A stretch of DNA of 12,065 nt from an uncultured Clostridia bacterium (GCA_947627785.1 CANQXC010000020.1:1-12065), one strand, 5' to 3'; shown: positions 1 through 7,488, counted from the first letter of the stretch. Numbers and translations are program-made. The notes: generated by a model from the sequence alone, not told the origin.

Positions 1-699
1 GTGTCACATGTAAATTATATGTATACACAAAGTAATATTGATATTGAATATTTTTCTAGAGTTTATGGCTATTCTAAAGACATTTTGGTATTATCAGGTT
101 ATCCAAGAAATGATGAGTTATGTAATATTTCTACAAAAGAGATAATGGAAATAAAGACAAAACTTAACATTCCATGCAATAAGAAAGTTATACTCTATGC
201 ACCAACATTTAGGGAATATGATTATGATACAAATGGTTGTTACTTAGCACCGCCAATTGATTTAGAAAAGTGGAAAAATAAATTATCAGATGAATATGTA
301 TTACTAATTAGAGCACATTATGAGGTTAACAAAATTTTAAATTTAAAGAATGATGAGTTTATTTTTAATGTTACTGATTATCCTCACTTGAATGATTTAT
401 TGAAAATTAGCGATATATTAATATCAGATTATTCAAGTATTATGATTGATTATTCTATATTGGAAAAACCTATTTTTTGTTTTGCTTATGATTATGAAAA
501 GTATAATTCTGAAAGAGGTTTTGCCTATGATTTAAAAACAGAGTTACCAAATGGAATATGTACAGATGAAGATAAATTATTGAAAGAGATTATAAACTGC
601 AATTATCAAGAACAAAAAATAAAATCGAAAAAATTTAAGGAAAAACATGTGGAGGTATGTGGAAATGCATCTGCATATATAGATAAAATAATATTATAA
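1..699 (+). CDS. CDP-glycerol glycerophosphotransferase-like protein, C-terminal part (5' end outside window)
   Basis: This is the C-terminal 232 residues of a GT-B glycosyltransferase-like enzyme of the TagB/TagF family, which transfers alditol phosphate units from CDP-activated donors to wall teichoic acid or related polymers at the inner membrane face. Visible family signatures are GYPRND (33-38), LYAPTFRE (65-72), a histidine in LIRAHY (102-107) that probably matches the second catalytic His of TagF, SDYSSIMIDY (142-151), and RGFAYDL (172-178), which usually contacts donor phosphate. The family's first catalytic motif, HGTPLK, is absent because it lies upstream. The GTG at position 1 is therefore a window-edge codon, not a real start. 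The reading frame closes at TAA 697-699. It precedes, on the same strand, a cytidylyltransferase and an epimerase, as in teichoic acid or capsule loci. Whether the transferred unit is glycerol, ribitol or another alditol cannot be told. Confidence 0.88.
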   Translation: MSHVNYMYTQSNIDIEYFSRVYGYSKDILVLSGYPRNDELCNISTKEIMEIKTKLNIPCNKKVILYAPTFREYDYDTNGCYLAPPIDLEKWKNKLSDEYVLLIRAHYEVNKILNLKNDEFIFNVTDYPHLNDLLKISDILISDYSSIMIDYSILEKPIFCFAYDYEKYNSERGFAYDLKTELPNGICTDEDKLLKEIINCNYQEQKIKSKKFKEKHVEVCGNASAYIDKIIL

Positions 700-763
700 A
701 AATGAAATAGAAATTTAATACATAAATAGTAACTTTGTTCTATACATAAAGTAAAAAAGATGG

Positions 764-770
764 AAAGGAA
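764..770 (+). promoter_or_regulatory. Ribosome binding site of the cytidylyltransferase gene
   Basis: AAAGGAA lies 11 bases before ATG 782 and supports that start. The 82-base gap from the previous gene has no clear terminator hairpin, consistent with read-through in one operon. Confidence 0.5.
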
Positions 771-781
771 CGAATAGTATA

Positions 782-1516
782 ATGAAAAAAAATAAAACAA
801 TTGCGATTATAATTGCTGGTGGCTCAGGTTCCAGAATGGGACAAGATATACCTAAACAATTTATTAATGTATATGATAAACCTATTTTAATATATACATT
901 AGAAGGATTCGAAAAAAATCCATTAATAGATGAAATAGAGGTTGTATGTATTGATGGATGGCATGATGTTTTAAAAGCTTATGCTAAACAATTTAATATT
1001 ACAAAACTAAAATATATAATTAGTGGAGGAAAGACTGGGCAAGAATCTATTAGAAATGGTGTTTATAATCTTGAAGGAAAATGTGATAAAGAAGATATTG
1101 TAATAATTCATGATGGTATTAGACCATTAGTGGATAATGCTGTATTAACTGATGTAATAAAGAAGTGTGAAGAATATGGTAATGCAGTAACATCATTGCC
1201 ATATAATGAACAAATATTTGTTGTTGATGAAAATGATTCTAATATTACTAATAGATATATTCCAAGAGAAACCTTAAGAAGGGTATCTACTCCGCAGGCA
1301 TATAAATTTGAACTTTTAGATGAAAAATATCATGAAGCATTTGAAAAAAATATTGGAATATATGGATCTTCATATACTAATACAATGATGGTTGAACTTG
1401 GTGTAACATTACATTTTGCAGCGGGTTCGGATAAGAATATTAAACTTACAACCAAAGATGATTTAGAGATGTTTAAGGCATATTTGAAATCAGATAAAGA
1501 TAATTGGTTAAAATAG
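782..1516 (+). CDS. IspD/TarI-family cytidylyltransferase (CDP-alditol synthesis)
   Basis: This 244-residue enzyme transfers CMP from CTP to an alditol phosphate. Family signatures are the nucleotide-binding loop AGGSGSRMG (12-20), PKQF (24-27), SGGKTGQESIRNGV (81-94), HDGIRPLVD (110-118), RRVSTPQAY (166-174) and the C-terminal substrate/dimer segment NIKLTTKDDL (219-228). Length is normal for IspD or TarI (about 230-245). IspD makes CDP-methylerythritol for isoprenoids, while TarI makes CDP-ribitol for teichoic acids. The neighbours (a CDP-alditol polymerase before it, an epimerase/dehydratase 12 bases after it) favour surface polymer synthesis. GTP-type or housekeeping IspD roles are not excluded by sequence alone. 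The start is fixed by AAAGGAA upstream. The stop TAG overlaps the next gene's ribosome binding site, indicating tight coupling. The family call is firm; the exact substrate is inference. Confidence 0.85.
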   Translation: MKKNKTIAIIIAGGSGSRMGQDIPKQFINVYDKPILIYTLEGFEKNPLIDEIEVVCIDGWHDVLKAYAKQFNITKLKYIISGGKTGQESIRNGVYNLEGKCDKEDIVIIHDGIRPLVDNAVLTDVIKKCEEYGNAVTSLPYNEQIFVVDENDSNITNRYIPRETLRRVSTPQAYKFELLDEKYHEAFEKNIGIYGSSYTNTMMVELGVTLHFAAGSDKNIKLTTKDDLEMFKAYLKSDKDNWLK

Positions 1517-1528
1517 AGGAGCAAAAGT

Positions 1529-2611
1529 ATGAATATAATAGAAAATGACCTATATTTAAAAGATATAAAAGTGGTTGCTGAGAATAGCAATATAAATTTC
1601 AATAAATTAAAAGATAGCAAAATATTGATTACTGGAGCTAGTGGTCTAATATGTTCTTTTTTGATAGATGTATTAATGTATAGGAATAATAAATATAATG
1701 ATAATATTACAATATATATGTTAGAGAGAAATGAAGAAAAATTAAAAGATAGATTTAAATATTATGAGTTGGAAAAAATAAAAGATAAAAATTCCAATAA
1801 TCTGATTTATATAATACAAGATGTTTGTAATGAATTTAAGTTCAATATAGATATTGATTATATAATACATGGTGCAAGTAATACACATCCAAGACAATAT
1901 GCCACAGATCCAGTAGGTACAATTACTACTAATGTAATTGGACTAAATAATATTTTAACTTATTGTATTTATCATAAACCAAAAAAGATTTTTATGATGT
2001 CATCTGTAGAAATATATGGAGAAAATAAAGGTGATATTGATTTATTTGATGAACAATATTTAGGATATATCAATTGTAATACTTTAAGAGCTGGATATCC
2101 AGAAAGCAAAAGATTAGGAGAAACATTATGTCAGGCTTATATTTCACAGTATGATTTAGATATTGTTATAGGCAGATTAAGTAGAGTTTATGGACCAACA
2201 CTGATAAAAGATGATAGTAAAGCTTTATCTCAATTTATAAGAAATGCAGTAAAAAATGAAGATATTGTTTTAAAGAGTGATGGATATCAGTTATTTTCTT
2301 ATACTTATATGGCAGATGCAGTATCTGCTATATTAACTTTATTAATAAAAGGAATAAAAGGAGAAGCATATAATATTGCAGATGAAAAATCTAATATTAG
2401 GCTAAAAGATTTAGCAAATATTTTAGCAAAAATGAATAATAAAAAAGTAATTTTCGAATTGCCAGAAGAAATTGAAAAGAAAGGTTATTCTAATGCTACT
2501 AAAGCTATATTAGATTCATCAAAAATTAATGAACTTGGTTGGAAAGCACATTATGATATAAATCAAGGACTAAATAATACAATTAATATTATTAGACAAA
2601 TTAGTAATTAA
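1529..2611 (+). CDS. NAD-dependent epimerase/dehydratase (extended SDR family)
   Basis: This 360-residue protein is an extended short-chain dehydrogenase/reductase acting on a nucleotide-linked sugar or alditol. After about 28 extra N-terminal residues comes the Rossmann loop TGASGLICSFL (35-45). The usual third glycine of TGxxGxxG is Cys42 here. Further signatures are the acidic residue region after beta-2 (YMLERN 63-68), HGASNTHP (114-121), the active-site strand MSSVEIYGE (157-165), the catalytic YxxxK as YPESK (190-194), and GRLSRVYGP (215-223). A purine-rich site (GAGGA, 1516-1520) lies 8 bases before the ATG and overlaps the stop of the cytidylyltransferase gene, so the two are almost certainly co-translated. 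I infer that it reshapes the CDP-alditol made by its neighbour, or its precursor; a UDP- or dTDP-sugar substrate remains possible. It appears to be the last gene of the operon. Confidence 0.85.
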   Translation: MNIIENDLYLKDIKVVAENSNINFNKLKDSKILITGASGLICSFLIDVLMYRNNKYNDNITIYMLERNEEKLKDRFKYYELEKIKDKNSNNLIYIIQDVCNEFKFNIDIDYIIHGASNTHPRQYATDPVGTITTNVIGLNNILTYCIYHKPKKIFMMSSVEIYGENKGDIDLFDEQYLGYINCNTLRAGYPESKRLGETLCQAYISQYDLDIVIGRLSRVYGPTLIKDDSKALSQFIRNAVKNEDIVLKSDGYQLFSYTYMADAVSAILTLLIKGIKGEAYNIADEKSNIRLKDLANILAKMNNKKVIFELPEEIEKKGYSNATKAILDSSKINELGWKAHYDINQGLNNTINIIRQISN

Positions 2612-2685
2612 ATTATATTATGTACATTGCAAACGTAAAAGATATGTAGATATATTACATTTGTATTATAAAGTAAAAATAAATA

Positions 2686-2703
2686 TTTACATTAAAGTGT
2701 AAA
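2686..2703. promoter_or_regulatory. Candidate operator palindrome over the -35 element
   Basis: TTTACA (2686-2691) is mirrored by TGTAAA (2698-2703) across a 6-base centre that itself has one more matching pair. The dyad covers the -35 hexamer and the start of the spacer, where a repressor would block RNA polymerase. I do not recognise the matching regulator, and in DNA this AT-rich a 6-bp arm can arise by chance. Confidence 0.3.
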
Positions 2704-2714
2704 AATGATAAAAT
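2686..2714 (+). promoter_or_regulatory. Sigma-A-type promoter for the 276-residue protein gene
   Basis: TTTACA (2686-2691) and TAAAAT (2709-2714) are separated by 17 bases, and TGA immediately before the -10 gives an extended -10 form. Transcription would start near 2721 and leave a leader of about 90 bases before ATG 2812. An earlier weaker candidate in the same gap is TTGCAA (2627-2632) with TATATT (2651-2656). The rest of the 200-base gap shows no gene and no convincing terminator for the upstream operon. Confidence 0.55.
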
Positions 2715-2811
2715 AAAAGAAATATACAATGAATATGAGAAACGAATTGATTTTGTTTATACCATAGAATAAAAACTCAGAACAGTAGTAAGGGAAGGAA
2801 TGTGATGTACA

Positions 2812-3642
2812 ATGGAGAAAAACGATGAAATATTAAGTTTAGGAAAAGACTTGGCACAAAAAGTTGAAACTTTTTTAGAAGAAAATAGAAATAAAGAAAT
2901 TATAGCAGAAATTTCAACATTTATAGAAAGAGTAAAAGAAAATTTAATGGAGCATAATGTAAATGAACTAACTGCACGAACTATGGTAAGAACAATAGAA
3001 GAATTAAGAGAAGGTATATCATCAAATTTAGATAAGAATAAAGAAGTTATATTTGAAGATACATATCGTATAATAAAAGATTACAGTGAATCAAATTATG
3101 ATGATATAGAAGATGAAAAAAAGGAACAAAGAGACACTACAGTTATGTTAGAAGAAGAAAGCGAAAAGAGTAAATTATCTAGGGAAGGTGTAGAAAGCCT
3201 ATTTCAAAAGGCAGTAGAGAGTATACGAACATCTTTACATAGACTAGATTTCCCAGATGATGTAATGGAAGAAATACACTTTACAAACACAAGTCTAAAA
3301 GATAGTGTTATAAATAAAGTTGAAGAAATATCAAACAGAAATAGCGAATCTTTAAAAACAGTTATAAGTGAAGGCATACAGGAAATTTATAAAGAAGCAT
3401 TAAAACCATATAGTAAAGAAATAGAAGAAGGTAATAACAAAGAAGATGATGACAACCGAAAATCTTGGGAATTAACTCCTGAACAAAAAAGTGAGGTAGA
3501 AAGGAAAACAGAAGAAGCAGTAAGAGAGTTTGAACAAAGGGAGCAAGAAGGTCAAGCTTTAAGTGCAGAAGGAATATTTGATGATGGACCAACCAAAGGA
3601 AATAATGAAGGTGAAGAATTAGATGCATCAGATATATTTTAA
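2812..3642 (+). CDS. Hypothetical acidic, helix-rich cytoplasmic protein
   Basis: I do not recognise this 276-residue protein. It has no signal peptide or membrane segment. Residues 1-90 and 122-205 look like two helical blocks with similar layout (amphipathic helices ending in ERIK/EEI-type stretches, then a tail IIKDYSES or IYKEALKPYSKE). This could reflect an old internal duplication, but identity is low. The blocks are joined by a charged linker rich in Asp, Glu and Lys (96-120). The end (206-276) is strongly acidic and probably disordered, with GIFDDGP (254-260) and the terminus DASDIF. The start is chosen because AGGGAAGGAA (2791-2800) lies 11 bases upstream; an in-frame ATG at 2800 is followed at once by TGA. 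It has its own promoter and terminator, so it is probably monocistronic. Coding status is well supported; function is unknown. Confidence 0.8.
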   Translation: MEKNDEILSLGKDLAQKVETFLEENRNKEIIAEISTFIERVKENLMEHNVNELTARTMVRTIEELREGISSNLDKNKEVIFEDTYRIIKDYSESNYDDIEDEKKEQRDTTVMLEEESEKSKLSREGVESLFQKAVESIRTSLHRLDFPDDVMEEIHFTNTSLKDSVINKVEEISNRNSESLKTVISEGIQEIYKEALKPYSKEIEEGNNKEDDDNRKSWELTPEQKSEVERKTEEAVREFEQREQEGQALSAEGIFDDGPTKGNNEGEELDASDIF

Positions 3643-3662
3643 ATAAATAATATTAAATTTTA

Positions 3663-3698
3663 AGAAGTATCTTATTATCAAGATACTTCTCTATTTTT
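3663..3698 (+). terminator. Rho-independent terminator after the 276-residue protein gene
   Basis: A perfect 11-bp stem (AGAAGTATCTT, 3663-3673, with its complement at 3680-3690) closes a 6-base loop and is followed by a T5 run at 3694-3698. It lies 20 bases after the stop codon. It also sits between convergent genes, and could stop feoB transcripts arriving from the right, but the T tract on that side (3651-3662) is interrupted. Confidence 0.85.
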
Positions 3699-3744
3699 GT
3701 GTGAAATACAAGGTTATTAAATAAATTAAAAATTTGTTTTTAAG

Positions 3745-5882
3745 TTAAAAAATCAAATTATAAATTAAATTTGTAAACATACAAATAACAATTCCGCAAA
3801 CGGTTGGAATAGCGAAAGCAAGCAAAGTCCATTTCCAGCTTTTAGTTTCTTTTTTTATAGTAATCAAAGCTGTACTGCAAGGAAAATGCAAAAGGGAGAA
3901 AATCATCGCATTTATACCAGTAAGCAAAGTCCATCCATTTTGAATAAGAATTTTACCAATAGCAAAAGTATCCTCTAAATTTACCAAAGTACCAGTAGCC
4001 ATATAACTCATTAGAATTATAGGTAAAACAATTTCATTAGCAGGAAAACCTAAAATAAAGCCAAGTAAAATGTACCCATCAAATCCCATAAGACGAGCAA
4101 AAGGTTCTAGAAATTGCGCTAAATGTGATAATATAGATATTCCACCAATATTTACATTAGCAAAAAGCCAGATAACAAGCCCAGTAGGAGCTGCAACAGC
4201 AACTGCTCTACCAAGAACAAAAAGTGTTCTATCAAGCAAAGAACGTACTAAAATTTTTCCAACTTGAGGTCTTCTATATGGTGGAAGCTCCAAAATAAAT
4301 GATGAAGGAATCCCCTTAAGAATAGTTTTTGAAAGCAGCTTTGAAACTATAAGAGTAAGCCAGATGCCAAGAAGTATCAATAATAAAACAAATACTGTAG
4401 CAACAAATGATGAAATTGAAGGTGCAAAAAAGCTACCAATAAAAATTGTTGCCATTGTAATTAAGAAGGGAAATCTTCCATTGCAAGGTACAAAGTTATT
4501 AGTTAAAATTGCAATCAATCTTTCACGAGGAGAATCTATAATTCGGCAACCAACAATACCAGCACTATTACAACCAAATCCCATACACATAGTTAGAGCC
4601 TGTTTTCCAGAGGTACAGCATCTTTTAAAACATCTATCTAAATTAAATGCTACTCTAGGCAAATATCCTAAATCCTCCAAGAAGGTAAACATTGGAAAGA
4701 AAATAGCCATAGGAGGGAGCATTACAGCAATAACCCAAGATAAAGTTTGATAAACTCCATCAATTAAAATACCTTTTAGCCAGTCAGGGCTATTAAAATA
4801 ATCAAAAAGTAGATACAATTTTTCTTGTATAAATTCAAATAATTTAGAAAGGACTTGAGAAGGGTAATTTGCACCAACAATAGTAATCCAGAAAATTATC
4901 CCTAAAAATAAAAGCATTATAGGAATACCATATTTTTTAGAGGTAAGTATTTTATCAATTTTTCTATCACGTAAATTATAATTTTTATTTCTTAAAATAC
5001 ATACAGTTTTATTAACCGTTTCACACTTTCCAATAATATTAGAAACAAGTTGATTTCTAAAATTAGAAATATCTGAAATAAGAGGACTAACCTCTGAGGA
5101 AAGCTTTTCTTTAATTTCATCATTTAATAAAGGTTTAGACAAATTTTTTTGCAGTGAAGCTAAAATTTTGGTGTCATTATCAATAAGCTTCAACGCAAGC
5201 CATCTATTAATATACTTATCTTTATCAGATAAAAGTTTATCAATATCATCATGCAATAAATCAATTGCCTTTTCAATATTATCAGAATACTTTGCGAGTC
5301 GAGGAGTAGCTTTAAGTTTGCCAGTAGCCATATCATGAATACTAGAAAGTAAATTTTTTAAAGTTTTTTTCTTTCTAGCAATTGTTCCAACAACAGGAAC
5401 ACCAAGTAAAAGACTAAGTTTTTTTAAATCAACAAAAATACCTTTCTTTTTAGCTTCATCTAGCAAATTTACACAAACAATAACATTAGAGGTAAGCTCC
5501 ATAATTTGATAAACTAAATTCAAATTACGCTCTAAACAAGTTGCATCAACTACAACAACTGTAACATCTGGATGACCGAAAGCATATATAATCTCTAGCA
5601 ATTTCTTCTTCTTGAGAATTAGACATCAAAGAATATGTACCAGGTAAATCAACTAATAGAAAATTTTTAGATTGAAATTTGCAAACACCAGCAGCATTAG
5701 AAACAGTTTTGCCGTGGCCAGTTACCAGTATGCTGATGCAAACCAGTTAATCCGTTAAAAACTGTACTTTTCCCAACATTAGGATTACCAGCAATAGCAA
5801 TAGTATAGTCAAGACCAATTGCCTTTTCAAAAATATCTTGATCAGACACATTAAAACCAGTAGAATTTTTAGTAAGTCCCAT
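3745..5882 (-). pseudogene. feoB: Ferrous iron transport protein B, frame broken by two +1 insertions
   Basis: FeoB is an inner-membrane Fe(II) permease with an N-terminal GTPase. Joining three frames gives about 711 residues, a normal length. Seen in order are G1 GNPNVGKST (32-40), HTGNWP-GKTV (51-60), G3 DLPG (78-81), G4 NLLD (138-141), a helical region, then a membrane domain with GFGCNSAGIVGCR (Gate, about 434-446), ELPPYRRP (531-538), GFPANEIVLP (611-620) and the C-terminal HFPCSTALITIKKE. Frame one runs 5882-5715, until an extra base near 5714; frame two holds to about 5582, until an extra base in the 3-base run 5579-5581; frame three continues to the stop at 3745. No in-frame stop occurs once both are removed, so inactivation is recent or the bases are errors. 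AAAGGAAT precedes ATG 5882. No feoA is adjacent. Confidence 0.9.
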
Positions 5883-5920
5883 GAAAAATCCATTCCTTTC
5901 TTGCTTAATTTAAATTTTAA

Positions 5921-5929
5921 AATATAACA
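5921..5929 (-). promoter_or_regulatory. Candidate extended -10 promoter of feoB
   Basis: Reading leftward, TGT-TATATT (5929 to 5921) forms an extended -10 element about 38 bases before the feoB start. No good -35 hexamer is found 16-18 bases upstream, which fits an extended -10 or an activator- or repressor-controlled promoter. Confidence 0.35.
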
Positions 5930-5953
5930 TTAACACATAACACTGAACTGTTA
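5925..5953. promoter_or_regulatory. TAACA repeat cluster with dyad upstream of feoB, candidate operator
   Basis: TAACA occurs three times in direct orientation (5925-5929, 5931-5935, 5938-5942) and once inverted as TGTTA (5949-5953). The last two form a 16-bp imperfect palindrome over the -35 region of the feoB promoter. The site does not resemble the classical Fur 19-mer or the DtxR consensus, so the regulator is not identified. An iron-responsive role is inferred only from the adjacent gene. Confidence 0.3.
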
Positions 5954-5989
5954 CATGATATGAGTAAAACAAAAAAAGTGTGCAAGAAT

Positions 5990-6018
5990 TTGACTTTAAG
6001 TTTTGAGTGTGCTATTAT
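5990..6018 (+). promoter_or_regulatory. Sigma-A-type promoter of the tyrosine-tailed membrane protein gene
   Basis: TTGACT (5990-5995) and TATTAT (6013-6018) are spaced by exactly 17 bases. The expected start point near 6025 gives a leader of about 34 bases ending in the ribosome binding site AAAGGGGG (6044-6050). The promoter lies inside the longest possible reading frame, which argues for the downstream start at 6059. Confidence 0.7.
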
Positions 6019-6058
6019 AAAAATATATAAAAAAGAGATTTTAAAGGGGGAAATTTAT

Positions 6059-7330
6059 ATGGATGAAGATTTCGGAAACGAGCCTAAGAAGAATGGAGGC
6101 ATTTATATTGCTATTGTTTTAATTTTAGCAATTGCAGTAATAGTAGGAGTTATATTTATAAACTCTAATAAAAAACCAGAAAAAATATTTTCAAAAAATG
6201 TAGAGAAAGTATTTGAGATGACTAAAGAAGAAGTAGAAGATGTTAATGCAGCAAAAGTTGAATTAGAATTATCAGCAGAAATTAATGGAACAGATCCAGA
6301 GATAAAAGCAACAAATGAAATTTTAAAAGCTATAAAATTAAAATTAATTTCAGAATATGATCAAAGACAAAAATATTTTAATGGAAATGTAATAGCTTTA
6401 TACAATAACGAAGAGGTATTAAATGCATCAGGTATAATACAAGACGATACAATGTATTTTTATTTAAAAGACTTATTTAATAAATATATTGAGGTTGATG
6501 ACGAATATTTAGAAGGTATAGATTTATCTTCATTATTTGAAATAACAACAGAAACTATAAACCAAGATTTATTAAAAGATATTGAAAAAGTTATATTAGA
6601 TGAGCTTAAAGAAAAGGAATTTGAAAAAGAAAAAGTAGAACTTGATGGAAAGAAAGTTCAAAAATCAACATTAAAGTTAACACCAGCTGAATTAGTAGAT
6701 ATAGCAAAAGAGCTATTAACAACAGTTAATAAATATGAAAATTCAACAGAAATTAAAGAATTAATAGATAGTATGAAGGAAGCAAATGTAAATGATGAAG
6801 AGGGATATGCTCAAATATCAATATTTACAAAGGGAATGAACAGTGATGTTGCTAAAGTACAATTCTTAATAGTAGCTGATGAAACAGTAGGTGGTATTGA
6901 TATAGAGAATAAATCAGACGATGAAACAGTAATTAGCTTTTTATTAAATGAAAATTCATCAAATTTAGATGATGCAACAAAATATTTTGAATTAACAATT
7001 AAAAAAGAAGATGAGAATAAAGGAACAATGTTATTAAAAATATTTGAACCAGAGGGAAATATGTCTGTTACATTGACATTAAAATATTCAATAGACTATG
7101 ATACAAATATACAACCAGTAAATATAGTAAAAACTGTAAAGATGAATGATATGACAGATAGGGACTTTGAGGAAATACAAGCTAACATAGAAAATAATGA
7201 AATTTTAAGTTCATTAATAGAGCTATTAGGTGAAAGTGGATTAGGTTCATCTGGTTATCCAGGGAGTATAAGTTCTAGCGTTGACTATCAAGATTATTCA
7301 GATTTATATGATTATAATTACAACTATTAA
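6059..7330 (+). CDS. Membrane-anchored protein of unknown function with tyrosine-rich tail
   Basis: I do not recognise this protein with confidence. From ATG 6059 it has 423 residues: a short charged N-terminus, one hydrophobic segment (about 15-35, IYIAIVLILAIAVIVGVIF), then a long hydrophilic domain presumably outside the cell. This is a signal-anchor without a lipobox cysteine. The outer domain alternates charged helices with beta-like stretches (NGNVIALYNNEEV, AQISIFTKG, LLKIFEPEGNMSVTLTLKYSI), recalling lipoprotein-like carrier or scaffold domains. The last 30 residues switch to Gly/Ser and then Asp/Tyr, with six tyrosines in the final fifteen. The frame is open back to 5960, but the promoter lies inside that extension, whereas AAAGGGGG sits 8 bases before ATG 6059. 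It is divergent from feoB and followed by a hairpin. Coding status is firm; function is unknown. Confidence 0.85.
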   Translation: MDEDFGNEPKKNGGIYIAIVLILAIAVIVGVIFINSNKKPEKIFSKNVEKVFEMTKEEVEDVNAAKVELELSAEINGTDPEIKATNEILKAIKLKLISEYDQRQKYFNGNVIALYNNEEVLNASGIIQDDTMYFYLKDLFNKYIEVDDEYLEGIDLSSLFEITTETINQDLLKDIEKVILDELKEKEFEKEKVELDGKKVQKSTLKLTPAELVDIAKELLTTVNKYENSTEIKELIDSMKEANVNDEEGYAQISIFTKGMNSDVAKVQFLIVADETVGGIDIENKSDDETVISFLLNENSSNLDDATKYFELTIKKEDENKGTMLLKIFEPEGNMSVTLTLKYSIDYDTNIQPVNIVKTVKMNDMTDRDFEEIQANIENNEILSSLIELLGESGLGSSGYPGSISSSVDYQDYSDLYDYNYNY

Positions 7331-7371
7331 TATTTAAATGAATAGAGAATTAATAATTTGATATATAAAAA

Positions 7372-7398
7372 TAGAGACGGTAAAATAAGCCGTCTCTA
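7372..7398. terminator. Hairpin after the membrane protein gene, probable terminator
   Basis: A 9-bp perfect stem (TAGAGACGG at 7372-7380, complement at 7390-7398) with a 9-base loop lies 42 bases after the stop. On the + strand it is followed only by AAATTT. On the - strand the stem runs into a T5 tract (complement of 7367-7371), so the canonical shape is better in the leftward direction although no leftward gene is seen here. Confidence 0.5.
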
Positions 7399-7488
7399 AA
7401 ATTTAGCATTTAAGGATAGAAATAGAGTGATGTATGTAGACTTTATATATCAATAACATGAACTAATTAAGAGAGGAAGGGAAAATAA

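Noticed and set aside
2729..2767. A 12-codon frame (ATG to TAG) in the leader before the 276-residue protein gene, a possible leader peptide
   Set aside because: It has no ribosome binding site, no run of one amino acid and no terminator/antiterminator hairpin around it.
2612..2811. A riboswitch or structured RNA in the 200-base gap
   Set aside because: No conserved riboswitch core, no long-range pairing beyond short AT stems, and no expression-platform terminator.
4070..4750. Open frames on the + strand opposite the feoB membrane domain
   Set aside because: They lie within strongly conserved feoB sequence, lack ribosome binding sites and show no recognisable protein features.
5579..5720. 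Programmed ribosomal frameshifting in feoB
   Set aside because: Two separate same-direction shifts would be required, there is no slippery heptamer or downstream structure at either site, and FeoB is not known to use recoding.
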